Positions 12,623 through 24,697 of a DNA stretch of 64,000 nucleotides are shown in pieces. Source of the DNA: Camillea tinctor. Taxonomy: Eukaryota > Ascomycota > Sordariomycetes > Xylariales > Xylariaceae. The stretch spans positions 62,001-126,000 of the forward strand of contig MU394097.1 of assembly GCA_022578605.1 (NCBI GenBank), read 5' to 3'. Within the stretch, counting starts at the first letter, position 1; every line of letters starts with the position of its first letter. The notes under the pieces were generated by a model that saw only the letters and a list, made by a program, of their open reading frames with translations, ran no database searches and was not told the origin of the DNA. The position numbers and the translations under genes are program-made.

Positions 12623-14745
12623 CCCAGGTTAGATAGATATGTATCAAACATACTGGCTTGTCCTTGATTATTGTTGCCCTCGTGCCGGCGGATCCGACTT
12701 GATGCGCACCTCTCGTGTTCTTGACATGTGTCCGTAGCTTTCTCGACCAGTGATGACTCTATTCCAGGCTTTAGCGTGTGACATAAAACCATGATGCGTC
12801 AGAGGTATGTAAGTATACTACTTACCGAGTCCCACGCCATCACTCACCCGGTGAGGACGGTATTGAACTCTGCCCATATCTCCTAACTCTTCTCTTTCGT
12901 GTTCACAGTCATGGTATGGGCAAGCTTTGCGTGTCTTTTCTCAGTGCTGACAAGGACCCTGCCCTGCTAGCACGCACTTGGATGCTCTGCTGTGTTTCGT
13001 CTGACACAAATAAATCAAGAAGTTCAAAGAACTGAACCAGGTTAATAATTTTGTGAAAAGTGCTCCTCGAAAGTGTTGGGCGCGTATGTAGGTTTGAGAG
13101 CGACGAATACACTCAATACGCATCTAACACCATACCTATCTAGTTACCATCATTATTCGTCTTCCTTCCCCGGTTATATATTTCTCTATCCCTAAAGTCA
13201 CCAACTTCAGATAACTCTGAGTAAGCCGTGGTCACCGCCACCGCCGCTCTCCTCCGTTCCATGTGACAATGTGTACCCTCATACGAAGGAAGGAGGAGGA
13301 GGGGGGAGGAAAAGCGAGGTCATTCGTATTGTTTTCAAGCTAGAAAGGAGTTAGAGAATAAAGGTAGGTAGCTTACACAATGTTGGCCTATGAGACGGAA
13401 TATATAGTAATACGTTGAAGTATAATTAACTTTGGTTATGTCCTTTTGTTTGCTAGCAATAACTCTTGTAGTACTTATACCTATATCCTACCCTTTGAAC
13501 TTTGTTTTACATTCCGTTTTTTGCTGAATGAATGAAAAACTCCCGGTTGATTCTAGCACGCACTGATGAGTATAGGTACCTCATATTGGTCCCGAAGTAC
13601 GTCACACCCCCTTGCCTACACGATGTAACTTATGAAGCTTACCTTTTTCTCACATATGCCTTCATATTGCGTCGGATATCACAACTATAGGTTTATCACC
13701 ATAAAGATATAGGTAAGAAGAAAACCCCCTTGCACGATTTACAAATAGGGAGGGCTGGTTTAAAGCCAATAAAGGGGAATCACGTGTAGTTCTGTCACGA
13801 CGGATGAAGCATGTGCTTACCATGAGTACAGATGTTACTGTTACATATATAAGAACCTTCTTTGTGCCCTCCTAACCCATGACAAGTTTCTGACCATCAA
13901 GTTCGCCGAAACCGTGAATAACGTAAGACGTGAAATAGCCCTATGATAAAGTACCAAAACGATGGAGCAAAAGTTATATAAAATAAAAACTCAGTTCCCC
14001 TTTTAGCCTCAACATCCTTTTCTTCCCCATCCATATCACACCACATGATAGCTTGATAGTAGCGTACGGCTATAGACTCTCGTTGTGCCCTGAGCCCCGA
14101 GTGTGTCTCTCCGTACTATATCTCTCCAACTTTACCAGACACCTTAGAACGAACCCCTTAACCTAGTAGCTTAGATGAAACTGTAGCCTACATATAACCA
14201 CCCGCAACACCCTCCCCTCCCCCTGGCTCCAGTCCCATCATCCCCTTCAATATTCCTACTCGATCTACCATATCAACCCCAGCCCGCCATCCAGCCACCC
14301 CACAATCCTCCTCTTGATGAACCCCATCTTTCGTCCGTTTACCTATCTCATCTCATACACCACCTGCCCTACCCTACCATACCCTACCCCGCCATACCAC
14401 GCCTAGATCCCCTCACCTTAGTACCTCCGCAGTACAGCTTACCTTGTCTTAATATAGTACCACTAGATTGCATAACTACGAGTGTTAAAACTGATATTGA
14501 TGTTCATAGGTATTTGTATTTGTATTATTTCCTCTCTCTTCCACTCTTTCTCTCTTTCTAACCCCCCCCAACCCCCCCCCCCCCTTTCCTCTCCTCCTTT
14601 ATCACCTGATCTACCTACTTCACACAAATATCAAAACAACCCAAATCCTTTCTTTTACTCTCATCCCCTCCCCCTCCATCCCCTCCAACAAACCCCCAAG
14701 CTCAACCTTGCCTATCCAAGGGTATAAACTAACCTATCTCTCATC
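10402..14745. other. Gene-poor region with an assembly gap
   Basis: This is 4.3 kb between the NLR stop codon and the end of the PTEN-type gene. It contains pyrimidine-rich tracts (10640-10680, 14520-14700), a TACCTAGGTA palindrome at 11421-11430 and the gap described separately. Short ORFs, including the 112-codon one at 10444-10782 with a poly-Phe run, look like low-complexity translation. I see no supported gene. Confidence 0.6.
12376..12735. other. Assembly gap with duplicated flank and homopolymer runs
   Basis: A run of 16 A (12376-12391) followed by 19 G (12392-12410) leads into about 110 bp of sequence, then ten N (12520-12529), then 79 C (12543-12621). After the C run the same approximately 110 bp appears again (12626-12735). 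Both copies contain GGTTAGATAGATAT, GCCGGCGGATCCGACTT and ATGCGCACC, but the left copy has scattered substitutions. The best reading is one locus assembled twice, with the left copy derived from low-quality reads that crossed a homopolymer. Confidence 0.85.
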
Positions 14746-16749
14746 TCACGGCCCTGCCCCTCCCCCCTCCGGCTTAGGTAATTTCTCCGCATACGCCTCC
14801 AGCTTCTGATCCCTACTCTTTCTCCTCTCCTTCTCCTTCCCTTTCCCCTTAAACCCCGCCCTCCCACTAATCGAGTCCGCGCGATCCCGGCCCCTCCTCT
14901 CCGGCACGTGCGTCTTGACCCCCTCTATATCTTCCTCCTCGTCCTGCCCTTCCTTCCCCTTCCCTTTCCCCTTGACCTCCACGTCCACCACCACGCCCTC
15001 CTCGTCCCTCAGGCTGCTAGCCTGGCTGACGTCCGCGCTATCCGGGCTCTGCGCCCTCAGACCGAGATGTTTCTCCGGGGCCTGGTCCGCGTTGCCACCT
15101 TCCCAGTTAGCCGCCTGCATCTGGGGCACGGGTGCGCCGGCGGGGGGCTCGTCGATGACGTTGACGCCGGCTTGCTCTCCCCCTAGACCGCCGTCTTCGG
15201 GGACCACGGATCGCCACACGACGGCGATGCGGTCAGCAGCGCGCGTGCCCTTCTGTCCCGACCCCTTGATGCCATCCATCTTTTCCCAGTCGATCTCGAA
15301 CACGCCGTTTTCGTCCGGCCGCCCGTTCTGCTCCGGCCCGTAGCCCTCGAAGTACGTGTTGAACCAGACGTGCGCGACGGCAGTCACCATGGTGAGCCCC
15401 ATGGAGCTGGGGGCGCGGTTGCGCCGCTCGATCGAGATGTTGACGTCGCTATTAGGCAGCCGGATCGGGGTGTCAGGCTTGAAGATGACGGCCATGCCGC
15501 CCGGTTCTGGCTCCGTGTCTTCTTTTTCTTTGCTTGATGAAGAAGATGACGATGATGAGTTGTTGCTTTTGTCTTTTTTGGACTTCCCATTCTTCCCTGG
15601 TAGACTATGCGTAGAAGCGGTTCTCGCTATCTTATTGATCAAGGTAGGAGTCTTCTTCGCAAGGCCTTTCGACAGGGTCGACACCGGCGAGCCGGCATTA
15701 TCGGGTGACGTCGGCGTAGCAGCATCCTTGTCGTCTTCTTTCACGGCCGGATTCTTAGCTTCTTCTAATACTTCCTTCTCGGCTGTGGGGCTACCGTAGC
15801 CGACCATATCATACATCATTTCCATCATGCTGGCGCCTCCGGGGGCATTGCCTTCTACTATATGGCGCTCTTTTTTACTGAAAGTATGGAATACCTTGAT
15901 CTTCTTGCCTTCGTCGGCGAAACCCTCGACTACCAGCTTGACGCCATTGCGCAGGCCCCAGACGTGGACCTCGACGATCTCTAGCTCGCGGTCGATGTAC
16001 TTCTTGCCAGCCTTGGTCCAGCGATCCACGTAGCCTATCCAGCGCAGCTGGCTAGGGATGGACACGCCGGCTCCAAACTTAGGGCGCATGCGGCGCTCCG
16101 TAAACCTGGCTAGGGCCTCTTCAGGGGTCCAGCCACATTCAGAAATCAAGTAACTGCAAGCCATAGTGCCGCTCCGGCCCTTGCCAGCCTTGCAATGAAC
16201 CACGACGACGCGGTCATTCTTCCTGTCCTTCCAAGTATCGAGTACTTTGTTCACCAAGTTCTTCTTTCCATCGGTGGCGCCAGTACCGTCCGCGTCAAGG
16301 TCATTGCCGCTAAGCCAATTCCGCATACTGGCGACGATCATGGGCACGAGACGAAAGGGTGGCGGGTGGTGGTCGGGCCAGGGGTAATGTCTGATTCTGT
16401 TGTAGACCAGCTCGTCGGGATAGCCGGTGCCTTCGCCGCGGAACTCCCATATGGCCCAATTCTTGCCATGCTTGGAATCGAGGAAGGCGACGAGGCGGTC
16501 GAGGGGATTCCGGTATGCCTTCTGGGGGTAGGTTTGCGAGGGGCCGGAACTGATATTAGACGCATACAGATCGGTCAGTAGGGGTCAAGATTCAAGAGAA
16601 GAGAGCAGAGCAGCTAGCGGTAGGGCGACACATTGGGGATTTTTGTCTTACGTTGCGATGATATTATCTGTCACGTAGCAGAGGTCGAGACCGGCCTCGG
16701 GATGCCTCGCGCGAGGTCCTGCCACGATCTGGCGCAACAGAGACGCCAT
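14746..16749 (-). CDS. PTEN-type phosphatase with C2-like and low-complexity tail
   Basis: This is a dual-specificity/phosphoinositide phosphatase of the PTEN (fungal Tep1) family, expected to act on phosphatidylinositol 3-phosphates at membranes. The CDS joins 16749-16652 and 16549-14746 (633 aa); the 102-nt intron has donor GTAAGA, a CTGAC branch and acceptor CAG, and frame continuity gives NIIATSGPS. The start is the first ATG, opening MASLLRQIVAGPRAR. The WPD loop reads YPWPDHHPP with D92. The catalytic signature HCKAGKGRSG spans 151-160, with Cys152 and Arg158, so the active site looks intact. A C2-like region follows, interrupted by a Ser-rich/Lys-rich insert (about residues 355-375). 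The last 120 residues are acidic then basic and probably disordered. At 633 aa it is longer than human PTEN (403 aa); such extensions are common in fungal homologues. Confidence 0.92.
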
Positions 16750-17764
16750 GCTTTAATTGTGGGTTATTGAGGGATGGCAGAGAGAGGTAAGTAGGTCATG
16801 GTAAGATAAAGGTAGTGTTAAGTAAATTCAATGCAAGTAGAAAAGGATAATAGGTAATAATAGTAAGTAATATAGTAAGTAATAGGTGAGTAGAAAAAGG
16901 GAGGTAGGTTAGGATGTAAGGTGTAAGTCAGTGAAAAGGGACCCCTTTCTTGGCTTTTTATTATTTGGTGCTTGGCTCCCTCTCGAATTGTCACAGATGT
17001 GATGCTGGTGCTGGTTGGCTATGCATTTGATTGAAGAGGGACCAATTGGGGAGGGTTCGTGGACTTATTGAACGATGTAGTTGTAGGTTGGCAAGTTCCA
17101 GAATTCCCCGGCTCAGATCAACGGATCGACAGGGTTCGCGTTGTAATTGATACGGTACGTCATAGAATTGGCATTGTGGCTTGGTACATACCTAACCTAA
17201 TAGGTTACATCCATGGGCTGCAGGGATATCTGTGGCACAAAGTTGCTTAACTTGAAGTGGCTGTACAACTTTAACTTTAATACTGGTTTCCGGGCTATAA
17301 GCTCCGGTCTTTTATGATTATTAGGATCGCACCAATGGGAAACCGTCTTCATCCGAATCCATCTCACAACAACCTGCTTCACTCACTCACTACTACTGAC
17401 ACTATTGATAATACAATAATACATCATGCTACCAATCTGGTTCCCTCTCGATTTTAAACTACCTTAGATACGTGTATACATGAGGAAACATTAGATTTGT
17501 CCCATTTGCTACCAAGTGGTACATAATGAAGTAGATGGATAGGTATACGGGCGTAGTCAAGTGAGTACAGACAAGACCAAACCACCACTAATAATAAAGC
17601 TTGAATATGAGTTTTATTTCAGACTGAGCTAGGTTCACTATATCAGATGAAAGATGATAACAAAAAAAATTAAGATGAAAAAAAAAAAAAAAGAACAAAA
17701 GAAAAGAAAAGAGCATATGAGAAACCTTCCCACCAACTCAACCTCATCTCCATACACCCATCCA
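16750..17764. other. Intergenic region, PTEN promoter side
   Basis: This is 1 kb between the start of the PTEN-type gene and the end of the amidoligase gene, both on the minus strand. It holds repeated TAGGTAATAGTAAGTAATA-like sequence at 16845-16890 and AT-rich DNA elsewhere. I see no gene. Confidence 0.5.
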
Positions 17765-20245
17765 TCAATCCCATGCCGCTCCGTGCGTCGCTCTATGTCC
17801 CGGCACCATAAACGGGTTATCCCAGTCCACTCTGTCCTTATCCGGATACTCCCACCACTCATCCCTCTCATCACGACGCCTCTGATCCGCCCAGTACTCC
17901 ACCACCCCCTGGGGGACCCCCAGCAGCGCAAAGAGCGCGCGCGCGCGTCCATCCGGCGGCTCGACCAGCACGCCCGCGAGCAAGCGCTGGAAGTCGTCGG
18001 CGGACCAGTTCCTCACCGCGGCCACGACGTGCACGAGGATAGCGATCCAGTTGTTGATGTGATCCGCATCGAGCGTGCCCTGCATGATTCTTACCTCGAC
18101 GGTCTGGGTGCCGCGGTCGGCGACGGCGGCGGGCGTGTTCTTGCGCCCGAAGAGGCGCCACCGCAGCCCCGTGCGGATGCAGAAGCGGTCCTCCTCGCGC
18201 TCGTACCCGGTCAGCGCCTGCGCGAGGCGCGTGATCGACGACAGCTGCCAGAGGTGCCAGAGGAAGTTGATCTGCGGCGCGTCGAGGTGGGCGATGGGCA
18301 CGTTGGCCTCGAAAGACGCGCGGAACTGGTCCTTGATGGGGCCGTCGGCGACCCGCGGCAGCACGTCCGAGCAGTTCGTCCAGGTCCGCCGGTTGTTGGA
18401 GTTCAGGGCCGCCCAGAGCTGCGTGCCCTCGCCGATCCGCGCGCACCACTTGTTGTCCGTGCCGCGGTCCACGCGGTGCAGGTGCAGTATGAAGTCCTCG
18501 GTCAGGAACCAGAGCGTTGCGAAGCGCTTGAGCTGGAGCAGGTTCCATCCCCGCAAGTGGCCCAGGTGCACGTGAAATCCGGTCGATACTTGCTGTAGGG
18601 GGGTGGCGGGAAGAAAAAGGGGGAGAAACAGAGTTAGCATTTTGTACCTCCCAACGAGTTTTGTAGTGGTGTTACGAAAGGCAGCAAATTTGTTGTCTTT
18701 CTCTTTCTTTTACTATTTTGTATAACAAACAGCGGAAGGGCGACGGGGGATAGACTACTAACCATAGGCTTATGTATCCGCAGAGTGTCTCGGAGCGCCG
18801 CGCACGCCCGCCGGATAGCGTCGTACGTCGCCTCCACGTTCGCCGGTAGCACCGGGCTCACCACCTCGGCACCGAAGTATATATACTCTTCCATCGGCTC
18901 TTCCCCCCGGCGATGAGCCGGGATTTGGTAGCGCGAGGCCACCATGCCGTTGCCGTCGACCGAGAAGTCGGCCGTCACCGTCCAGGAGCGGTAGCGGTCC
19001 TGGATTCCCGCCACGTCCACGTGCAGCGGGTCCCTCTGCGTGTTACGCCGCCTCTCGCTGCTCCGCTTCTCCTCCCAGATCATCTTGCCGGCGTCGGCGC
19101 CGAATTTGGCCCGCGCCATATCCATGGCATTCTGAGTCCACGGACCTGAGAAGGGCAGCCTGTCTCCGAAATCATCGATGTCGTCCGTGCTTGTCCTGTG
19201 CAGCCGCAGGTTATGTGTCACGTGGTAGTTCACAAATTCTGTGATGAAGTGGCTCCGCGCCGTGAGGGCATTCATACCGTTGTTGAGATCTGGGTCCCAT
19301 ATTGCCGGCGGCGGCACGAAGTTGTCGAGGTAGTCCGAGTTCGGGTAGGGCAGCTCGGTTTCGTCGTCTGAGTCGTCCGTTTCGCTGAAAGTGGTAGGCT
19401 CCACGTACGACATGGTTTGCTCGAAGATATCTATATGTTCGTCCGGCACCTTAACCACGGTCAAGTTGACATTTCTCAGGATCCTGGTCAGCTTGTTTCT
19501 GCACGCCTGACGGAGCCTAGTTTCATTATCACCGATCAGGTCTTCCCCATTTGGTCCGTATTCCTCTGTCCAGTCGATAGCCCCGAGCGTCTTAGAGCAC
19601 CAACGCGGATCCGACGGATGAGGATCTTTGGATTTACTATAATACAGAGGTCAATAAGGCTACCATGTAAGGGAACTAATTTGTTAGGTTTTAAGCCGTA
19701 TCTTGAGAGTCGACCCCCGAAAAACCTCCAGCCATGATAGGCTAGAAATCCCCACTCCCTCAGCACAGGCTGAAATAAAAGGGGGATAGATAGTTCCCAA
19801 GATTACTTACACCACTCGCTCATGAAATGTATTTGGGCACACCGCTAGCATGAACTCGAGCTCGATACCTAGCGTCGGCCGATCCAGTGAGGGGTCTGTA
19901 AGGATGGGTACGGAGGAAACCATGTGTTAGCCGGGCAGGTACTAAGCAAATGTGCTAGGTTAGATATAGGGAATAGGGGAGCTACAAACCGCCACCAAGG
20001 AGATCCACATCGTCTGGAGAGGAGTCGTAATCACTACCTCCCTCTTCATATGAACCCCCCGAAATTTCGCTGTTCGTGTCTACATCCATATCATCCATCA
20101 TATCTAGATCCATCTGATCCAACATTTCGTCGTCATCATCAGGGCTATTGCCGTTAGCGCCCCGATTATTGTTGCCGATAATCCTTTCGTCGGACGCGTT
20201 GCCGGGGACATGAGTACGATCGGCCTTGTGAAGAGGATAGGACAT
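17765..20245 (-). CDS. Putative amidoligase enzyme (Amidoligase_2, PF12224)
   Basis: This family has the glutamine synthetase/GCS-like fold and is predicted to form amide bonds using ATP; the substrate is unknown. The CDS joins 20245-19990, 19895-19811, 19636-18763 and 18592-17765 (680 aa). The three introns (94, 174 and 170 nt) each restore the frame exactly. Start ATG at 20245 opens MSYPLHKADRTHV, followed by an acidic disordered N-terminus (about residues 30-85). Exon 2 carries LGIELEFMLAV, the strand-1 carboxylate motif (Glu97, Glu99). Exon 4 opens with STGFHVHLGH (His412, His414, His417), the family's histidine block, followed by LKRFATLWFLTED and NKWCA. No key residue is obviously lost. 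The strongly open antisense frame at 17654-18598 is a codon-bias shadow. Family assignment is firm; the reaction is not established by the sequence. Confidence 0.88.
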
Positions 20246-22227
20246 GTTTCCTCGTCGTATAAAGGGGCCCGCGGCCTTGCTGCTCGTAGAAAGTTATGAT
20301 TGATCTCGGTAAAGAACGTAAATATTATAACTTTTGCTTCTCTTTCCCTTCTCTGTCTGGTTTCAATGCCCGGCAATGGAAGTGTCTGTCTCCTTTCCCC
20401 CTTTTCTCTCCTTTTGACACTCAAATATGAATCGCTTACGCAGATGCCAAGAGCAAAAGAAATAAATTTTTTTTTTTAAAAAAATTGTGTATATTTTTCC
20501 AATTGTCAAGAATAAGAAGCACTGAAGGACTGAATGGGTCCTGATTTACACGATCATTTCCACGCGCGCAAGAGCATGTAGGGACTTAATCCTTGAGCCA
20601 TACTCGTTTGTCCCGTTCCCTTATTCCTTTGCTTTTCTTTATCGGGCAAGGCATAATAGGTAGGTGAGGTAAACTCTCGATAATGGGCGGCCAACCTTTG
20701 GTAAAGCTCGGGTATGTGGTTAAAAGAACTTCGAGGTAGAGATAAAGAGAGGCTTTGGACGCTTCCGGTTCCTTTTTTTCTCTCTACATACATTGATGCA
20801 CAATAGTTTCTCGAGTTTGAGCAATTTCCTCTCTCCTTTGTTTCAATTTTTCTTCTGTTTTTTTTTTCTTTCTTTTTCTTCTCGAGCCATAGGGGATATC
20901 AATATGGATAGTGAAAGTGGGCTATCATCGCTTACTCCATCAACGAAGAGTACGTTTTAGATAAATCGAGAATAAGAACCCCCTCTCCCTCCTTTCCCTG
21001 TGCCTCTAAGGTCTCTCAGTTTTGTTTTGTCTTTCGGGAAAAGTAATATGACGTATCAGAAGAAGAGCAAAGGTCAAGTTAACCAGGTAGGTAACTGAGA
21101 TTTAGACGGGAGTAACGGAGTAACCATCGGTATAGTCGAGGTACAATCTCACAACTAGATATTAGGGGAAAATACGTACCATAAGTATACATACACCAGT
21201 GCTTACTTCATCGAAACCATTTATCTCGTCTCGTCTTGTTGTGTCTGTGCCTTGCCTCGGAAAACAATTTAATTAACAACAGCGAGACCGAAATGGGGGA
21301 TATCTAGTAGACTACCAGTCCTCCCATCAAGACTCAATCTCTCACTCTTATAGCATCCCCTCATCCCAAGAACAAAAAGGATTCAAGCAGCATAAGACGA
21401 AAAGCACATTTCCCATTGATCTAACCGAATCATCCTAGGTTAATTCACTTTTCCCTACCCACCTCATCACGAAGCTCTCACCAGCCTCACCCCCTTCACC
21501 TCACCTCACCTCACCTCACCCACCTACCCAACCGCCCACACACTTAACACTACGATCTCCCTCCCACTCCTCGAGAAAGCAGGGGGGCAGAAAAAGTATA
21601 TGAACTTAACCACAATAACAACAACATACCATTGCGAGGTTAGTGCATTTCTCCCAACCCAGTTCGTTGTCCTTCGCGCATTGCATTGCATTGCATTAAA
21701 CTACTATTTCTCTCTTTCCTTTCCCAATGCTGAACAACAAAATATAATAAGGAACCTACTGGAAACAAGGCATAATAGAGAAATAAAATAAAAATTACAA
21801 TACAAGCCCAGCCCATCCACCCGTCCCTTCGTTCCGTACGCACACACTACCACTCACCCCCACTCTACTTTGCCTTGCCTCTCTTAAAAGGACTCCTTGA
21901 TCATAAAAACCATTTGGCCATCAGTACAATTGTGTATGGTCTTTTTTTTGGTTTCTACCGTCCATTCTTAAAACTTAGGGTTTTGCTCCGCCCTGCCTTT
22001 CCATGCTGCTATTTTACGTATCGGGGGTGGTTCCCTCGTCTTCATTGCATCACTTTCCTTTGCCGTCGGATCTAAGAAATCGATCAATCGCTCGTCATGT
22101 CAATGTCCCGTAATGATTGCTGAGATTCCCCATAGCCTGGATCATTCTCATAGGTCTCTTCTCGCCACATTCACCGGACGCCTTAACCGTAATCAATCTA
22201 ACCGAGGCAGTTACCGTTGCGTGATGT
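20246..22227. other. Intergenic region, no gene seen
   Basis: This is 2 kb upstream of the amidoligase gene and downstream of the Pom33-like gene. It contains A/T homopolymers at 20467-20484, a (TCACC)n-like run at 21497-21525 and a (GCATT)n run at 21678-21699. ORFs here are short and low-complexity. Confidence 0.5.
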
Positions 22228-23351
22228 TTAATGGGTCTTCTTGGGGACGGCAGCACCGTTGCTGTACTTGGAGAGGTCGGTCATAGCGTGGAACTGGCGA
22301 GCAAGACCCTTGACGGTCTCCCAGATGTTGCGGGCGATAGGAGGAGTGCCCTGGGTGCTGACGAAGGAATCGACGCGGGATTCCAGCTGGGCAAACGATC
22401 CCTGGACGTGGGTGCTCTGGGCGAACCGAGCGCGCAGGAAAGCGGTGTAGAGGGTAAGCAGAACCCAGGACTGGCTCTGGAAGACGAGAGCAGACAGGAG
22501 CACGCGGATCCAGAGCAGGATCTCGAGCGTAGACACGATAGACATAGACGCGTCGTAGTACTGCTTGACGAAGGAGCCGATGGCGTCGGCAAGGGGGTTC
22601 CCAGCCTTAGCACCCGGGGCGGCACCGGCGGGGGCCTTGTGAGGCTGGATGGTGGGGAGCACATTGTTCCGGGTATAGGTGGCAACGTGGAAGACGGAGT
22701 AGATCCCGTAGGGGAGCATGGCGAGAGGGAACTGACGGGCCATGAGCCAGACTAAAGCCATAGCTATGAAGCGGGAGTAGGTGGGTTAGTTTCAGTATAA
22801 CAACACACGCAGCAGGCAAAGCGAAGGAGGGAGTACATACCGAGATATTGCACATTCTCGTCAGACAGATAACCGATAATGCCAGGGTTCCTGGCGCCGA
22901 CCTTCTGCCTCGCACGCCACGTCTTGTAGACGACTATGCCGTATGTCAGGGCAGCCGAGAGGAAGGCTGTGCGGTAGGTAAAGCGGGCCATTCCGCTGTA
23001 GTAGTTGAAGGAGATCCAGGAAAAGGCATATCGGGAGATGCACAGGAGTAGCACGAGGTGACTGTGAGAAGAAGAAAAAGAGAAGAGGTTAGCCTTGTCC
23101 AACTCAGTCCAGTCCAGCTCAGTCCAGCAGCTCAGATCAGCTCTTATGATTCGACGCATGTGTCCGAAGCCTTTTGTTTCCTACATACCCGCTAAACCAT
23201 GCGACTACAAGACAAAGCAAAGAAGGGTTAGCGACAGGTTTCGAAGCGGATAGAAAGAGAAAGAGGGTATATTGTTCGTACATTGTAAAGTCTTTGCCAG
23301 AGCTAATATCCTCTCGCCGAGCGGGAGATCCGCAGATGGAGGAGGTGCCAT
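22228..23351 (-). CDS. Pom33/TMEM33-family transmembrane protein
   Basis: This is a multi-pass endoplasmic reticulum/nuclear envelope protein of the Pom33-Tts1-TMEM33 family, which helps shape ER membranes and assists nuclear pore assembly. The CDS joins 23351-23282, 23204-23189, 23061-22841 and 22763-22228 (280 aa). Exon 2 is only 16 nt; it encodes the AWFSG part of TLQFAWFSGHLVLLLC, a segment the family conserves, and its length restores the frame on both sides. Splice sites are GTACGA/TAG, GTATGT/CAG and GTATGT/TAG. Several hydrophobic segments are visible: LVLLLCISRYAFSWISF, TAFLSAALTYGIVVY, MALVWLMARQFPLAMLPYGI, and EILLWIRVLLSALVFQSQS. The C-terminus ends in a short basic tail, PKKTH. 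The antisense frame over exon 4 is also open, but is a composition artefact. Confidence 0.92.
23189..23204 (-). other. 16-nt micro-exon of the Pom33-like gene
   Basis: The exon is bounded by acceptor CTTGTAG and donor GTATGT. It supplies two bases finishing Phe, then Ala-Trp-Phe-Ser, then two bases of Gly. Skipping it would shift the frame by one base and lose the conserved FAWFSGH stretch. The flanking introns are 77 and 127 nt. Confidence 0.85.
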
Positions 23352-24697
23352 TGTTTCCCTTTTGGATAGGGTTTGTGTTCGAGGTAGCGATAGGATTTTC
23401 TTTATTTCTTTTTTATTTATTTCTTGTTGTCAATATTTTATTTGGTTCAGATGTTGTTGTTGTTGTTGTTTTTTCGGATGCCCAGGCTAGGTGAAGATAC
23501 GAAAGTTATGTCAGACTTGGGAAATATAATTTACTAGAACCAACGCACACAGACACAGAGTTGAGTCAATGTGGGAAGGAAGAATAGGTTGAACAGGTGA
23601 ATAGGTTGGTTGGTGGGTTGATAGTAAAAGGGAAAGAAAAAAAAAAGTTGTTGAGAAAGTTGTAGAAGGGAAGCTGATGATGTGGCTGGATCCGGAAGTG
23701 GGCGATTATGACGATGAAGGCCGGGGGGAAGCTTCGGGGCTTTTGCTTATGGGAGAGCTGGAATTTGAATTTCTGGTTACCTATCAAGCCTATCTTAGCT
23801 CATGGTCGGTGCGTCATAGTGTCCAATGGTCACTTTTCTCGCCGGACATCGCGCTAATCTATTTGTAGCCTAGCTTACCTGGCCAGTAGCAGTCCTCGCA
23901 GCCCTCCGTCTCATTTACACCATCATGTGCTACTCTTGCTGCACTCTCGCTGCACTCTTCCTTTCCCTACTTGTTAATCTGCGGCTGTTCACCTGAGCAT
24001 TCCACCCCTTCCCCTTTATCTTTTCACGCCATATTTCGTAACAAGTGACGGTTTATCCTATACTCTTTTTAAACATTAAATCCACTTTTTTTTATTTCTA
24101 TACTTGCTCGGGGAACTTTTCGTGCAGCTCGTGGTCTATCGCCAAGTTCTATATATGGGAATACCTACCTAGGTACCTAACCTATCAAAATAATACACCA
24201 CGTATACGTCATACTACCCAGCAAGTTGGAAGCTAACTCGGTCCCATCTACACCACTTACACTTATTAGTAACTAAGGTATGTAGCTAAGTACTAGGTAG
24301 ATAGTATACTAGCTGAAGATCCGGACCCAGCCGTACATCATGTTAGTCATTACTTATCTTATATAGTGGTCATGACTTCACCTCACATACTCAAGATTCC
24401 GTGCAAATGTCTCAACCACATAGATTGGAGTTAAACTGATTTGGCTTCGTGCAATTAGTTAAGACCAGTACCTCTAAAATTGAAAAGAGGGGACAACGAA
24501 AGAAGCAAAAAGAAGAATAAGAAAAAGACTTCATCTTATATGTCCTTATCTTGAAGTCATTTCCTCATGCCTCGGAAGGTTAGTGTACGCACAAAAAATC
24601 ATGCACGTGGGTTAAAAAGGGGTGGAGGGGGGAAGCAAGGGGGGGAGAGGGGCAGAGAGAGGTAGGATAAGTAGAAAAAAGATGATATCTCTCACAC
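23352..24697. other. Divergent intergenic region
   Basis: This separates the Pom33-like gene (minus) and the bZIP gene (plus), so it should hold both promoters. A palindromic TACCTACCTAGGTACCTAA stretch lies at 24162-24180. A purine-rich tract (24480-24690) directly precedes the bZIP start. I see no gene. Confidence 0.5.

Noticed and set aside
12447..12647. Poly-glycine/poly-proline ORFs across the first gap
   Set aside because: They translate homopolymer C or G plus N; not biological.
17654..18598. 314-codon plus-strand ORF antisense to the amidoligase
   Set aside because: It lies over exon 4 of the amidoligase, is Arg/Val/Ala-rich and has no recognisable domain; it is a GC-codon-bias shadow, starting in a poly-Lys tract.
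22231..22755. 174-codon ORF antisense to exon 4 of the Pom33-like gene
   Set aside because: It mirrors the exon nearly base for base, has no hydrophobic or domain structure, and the sense frame carries a recognised family.
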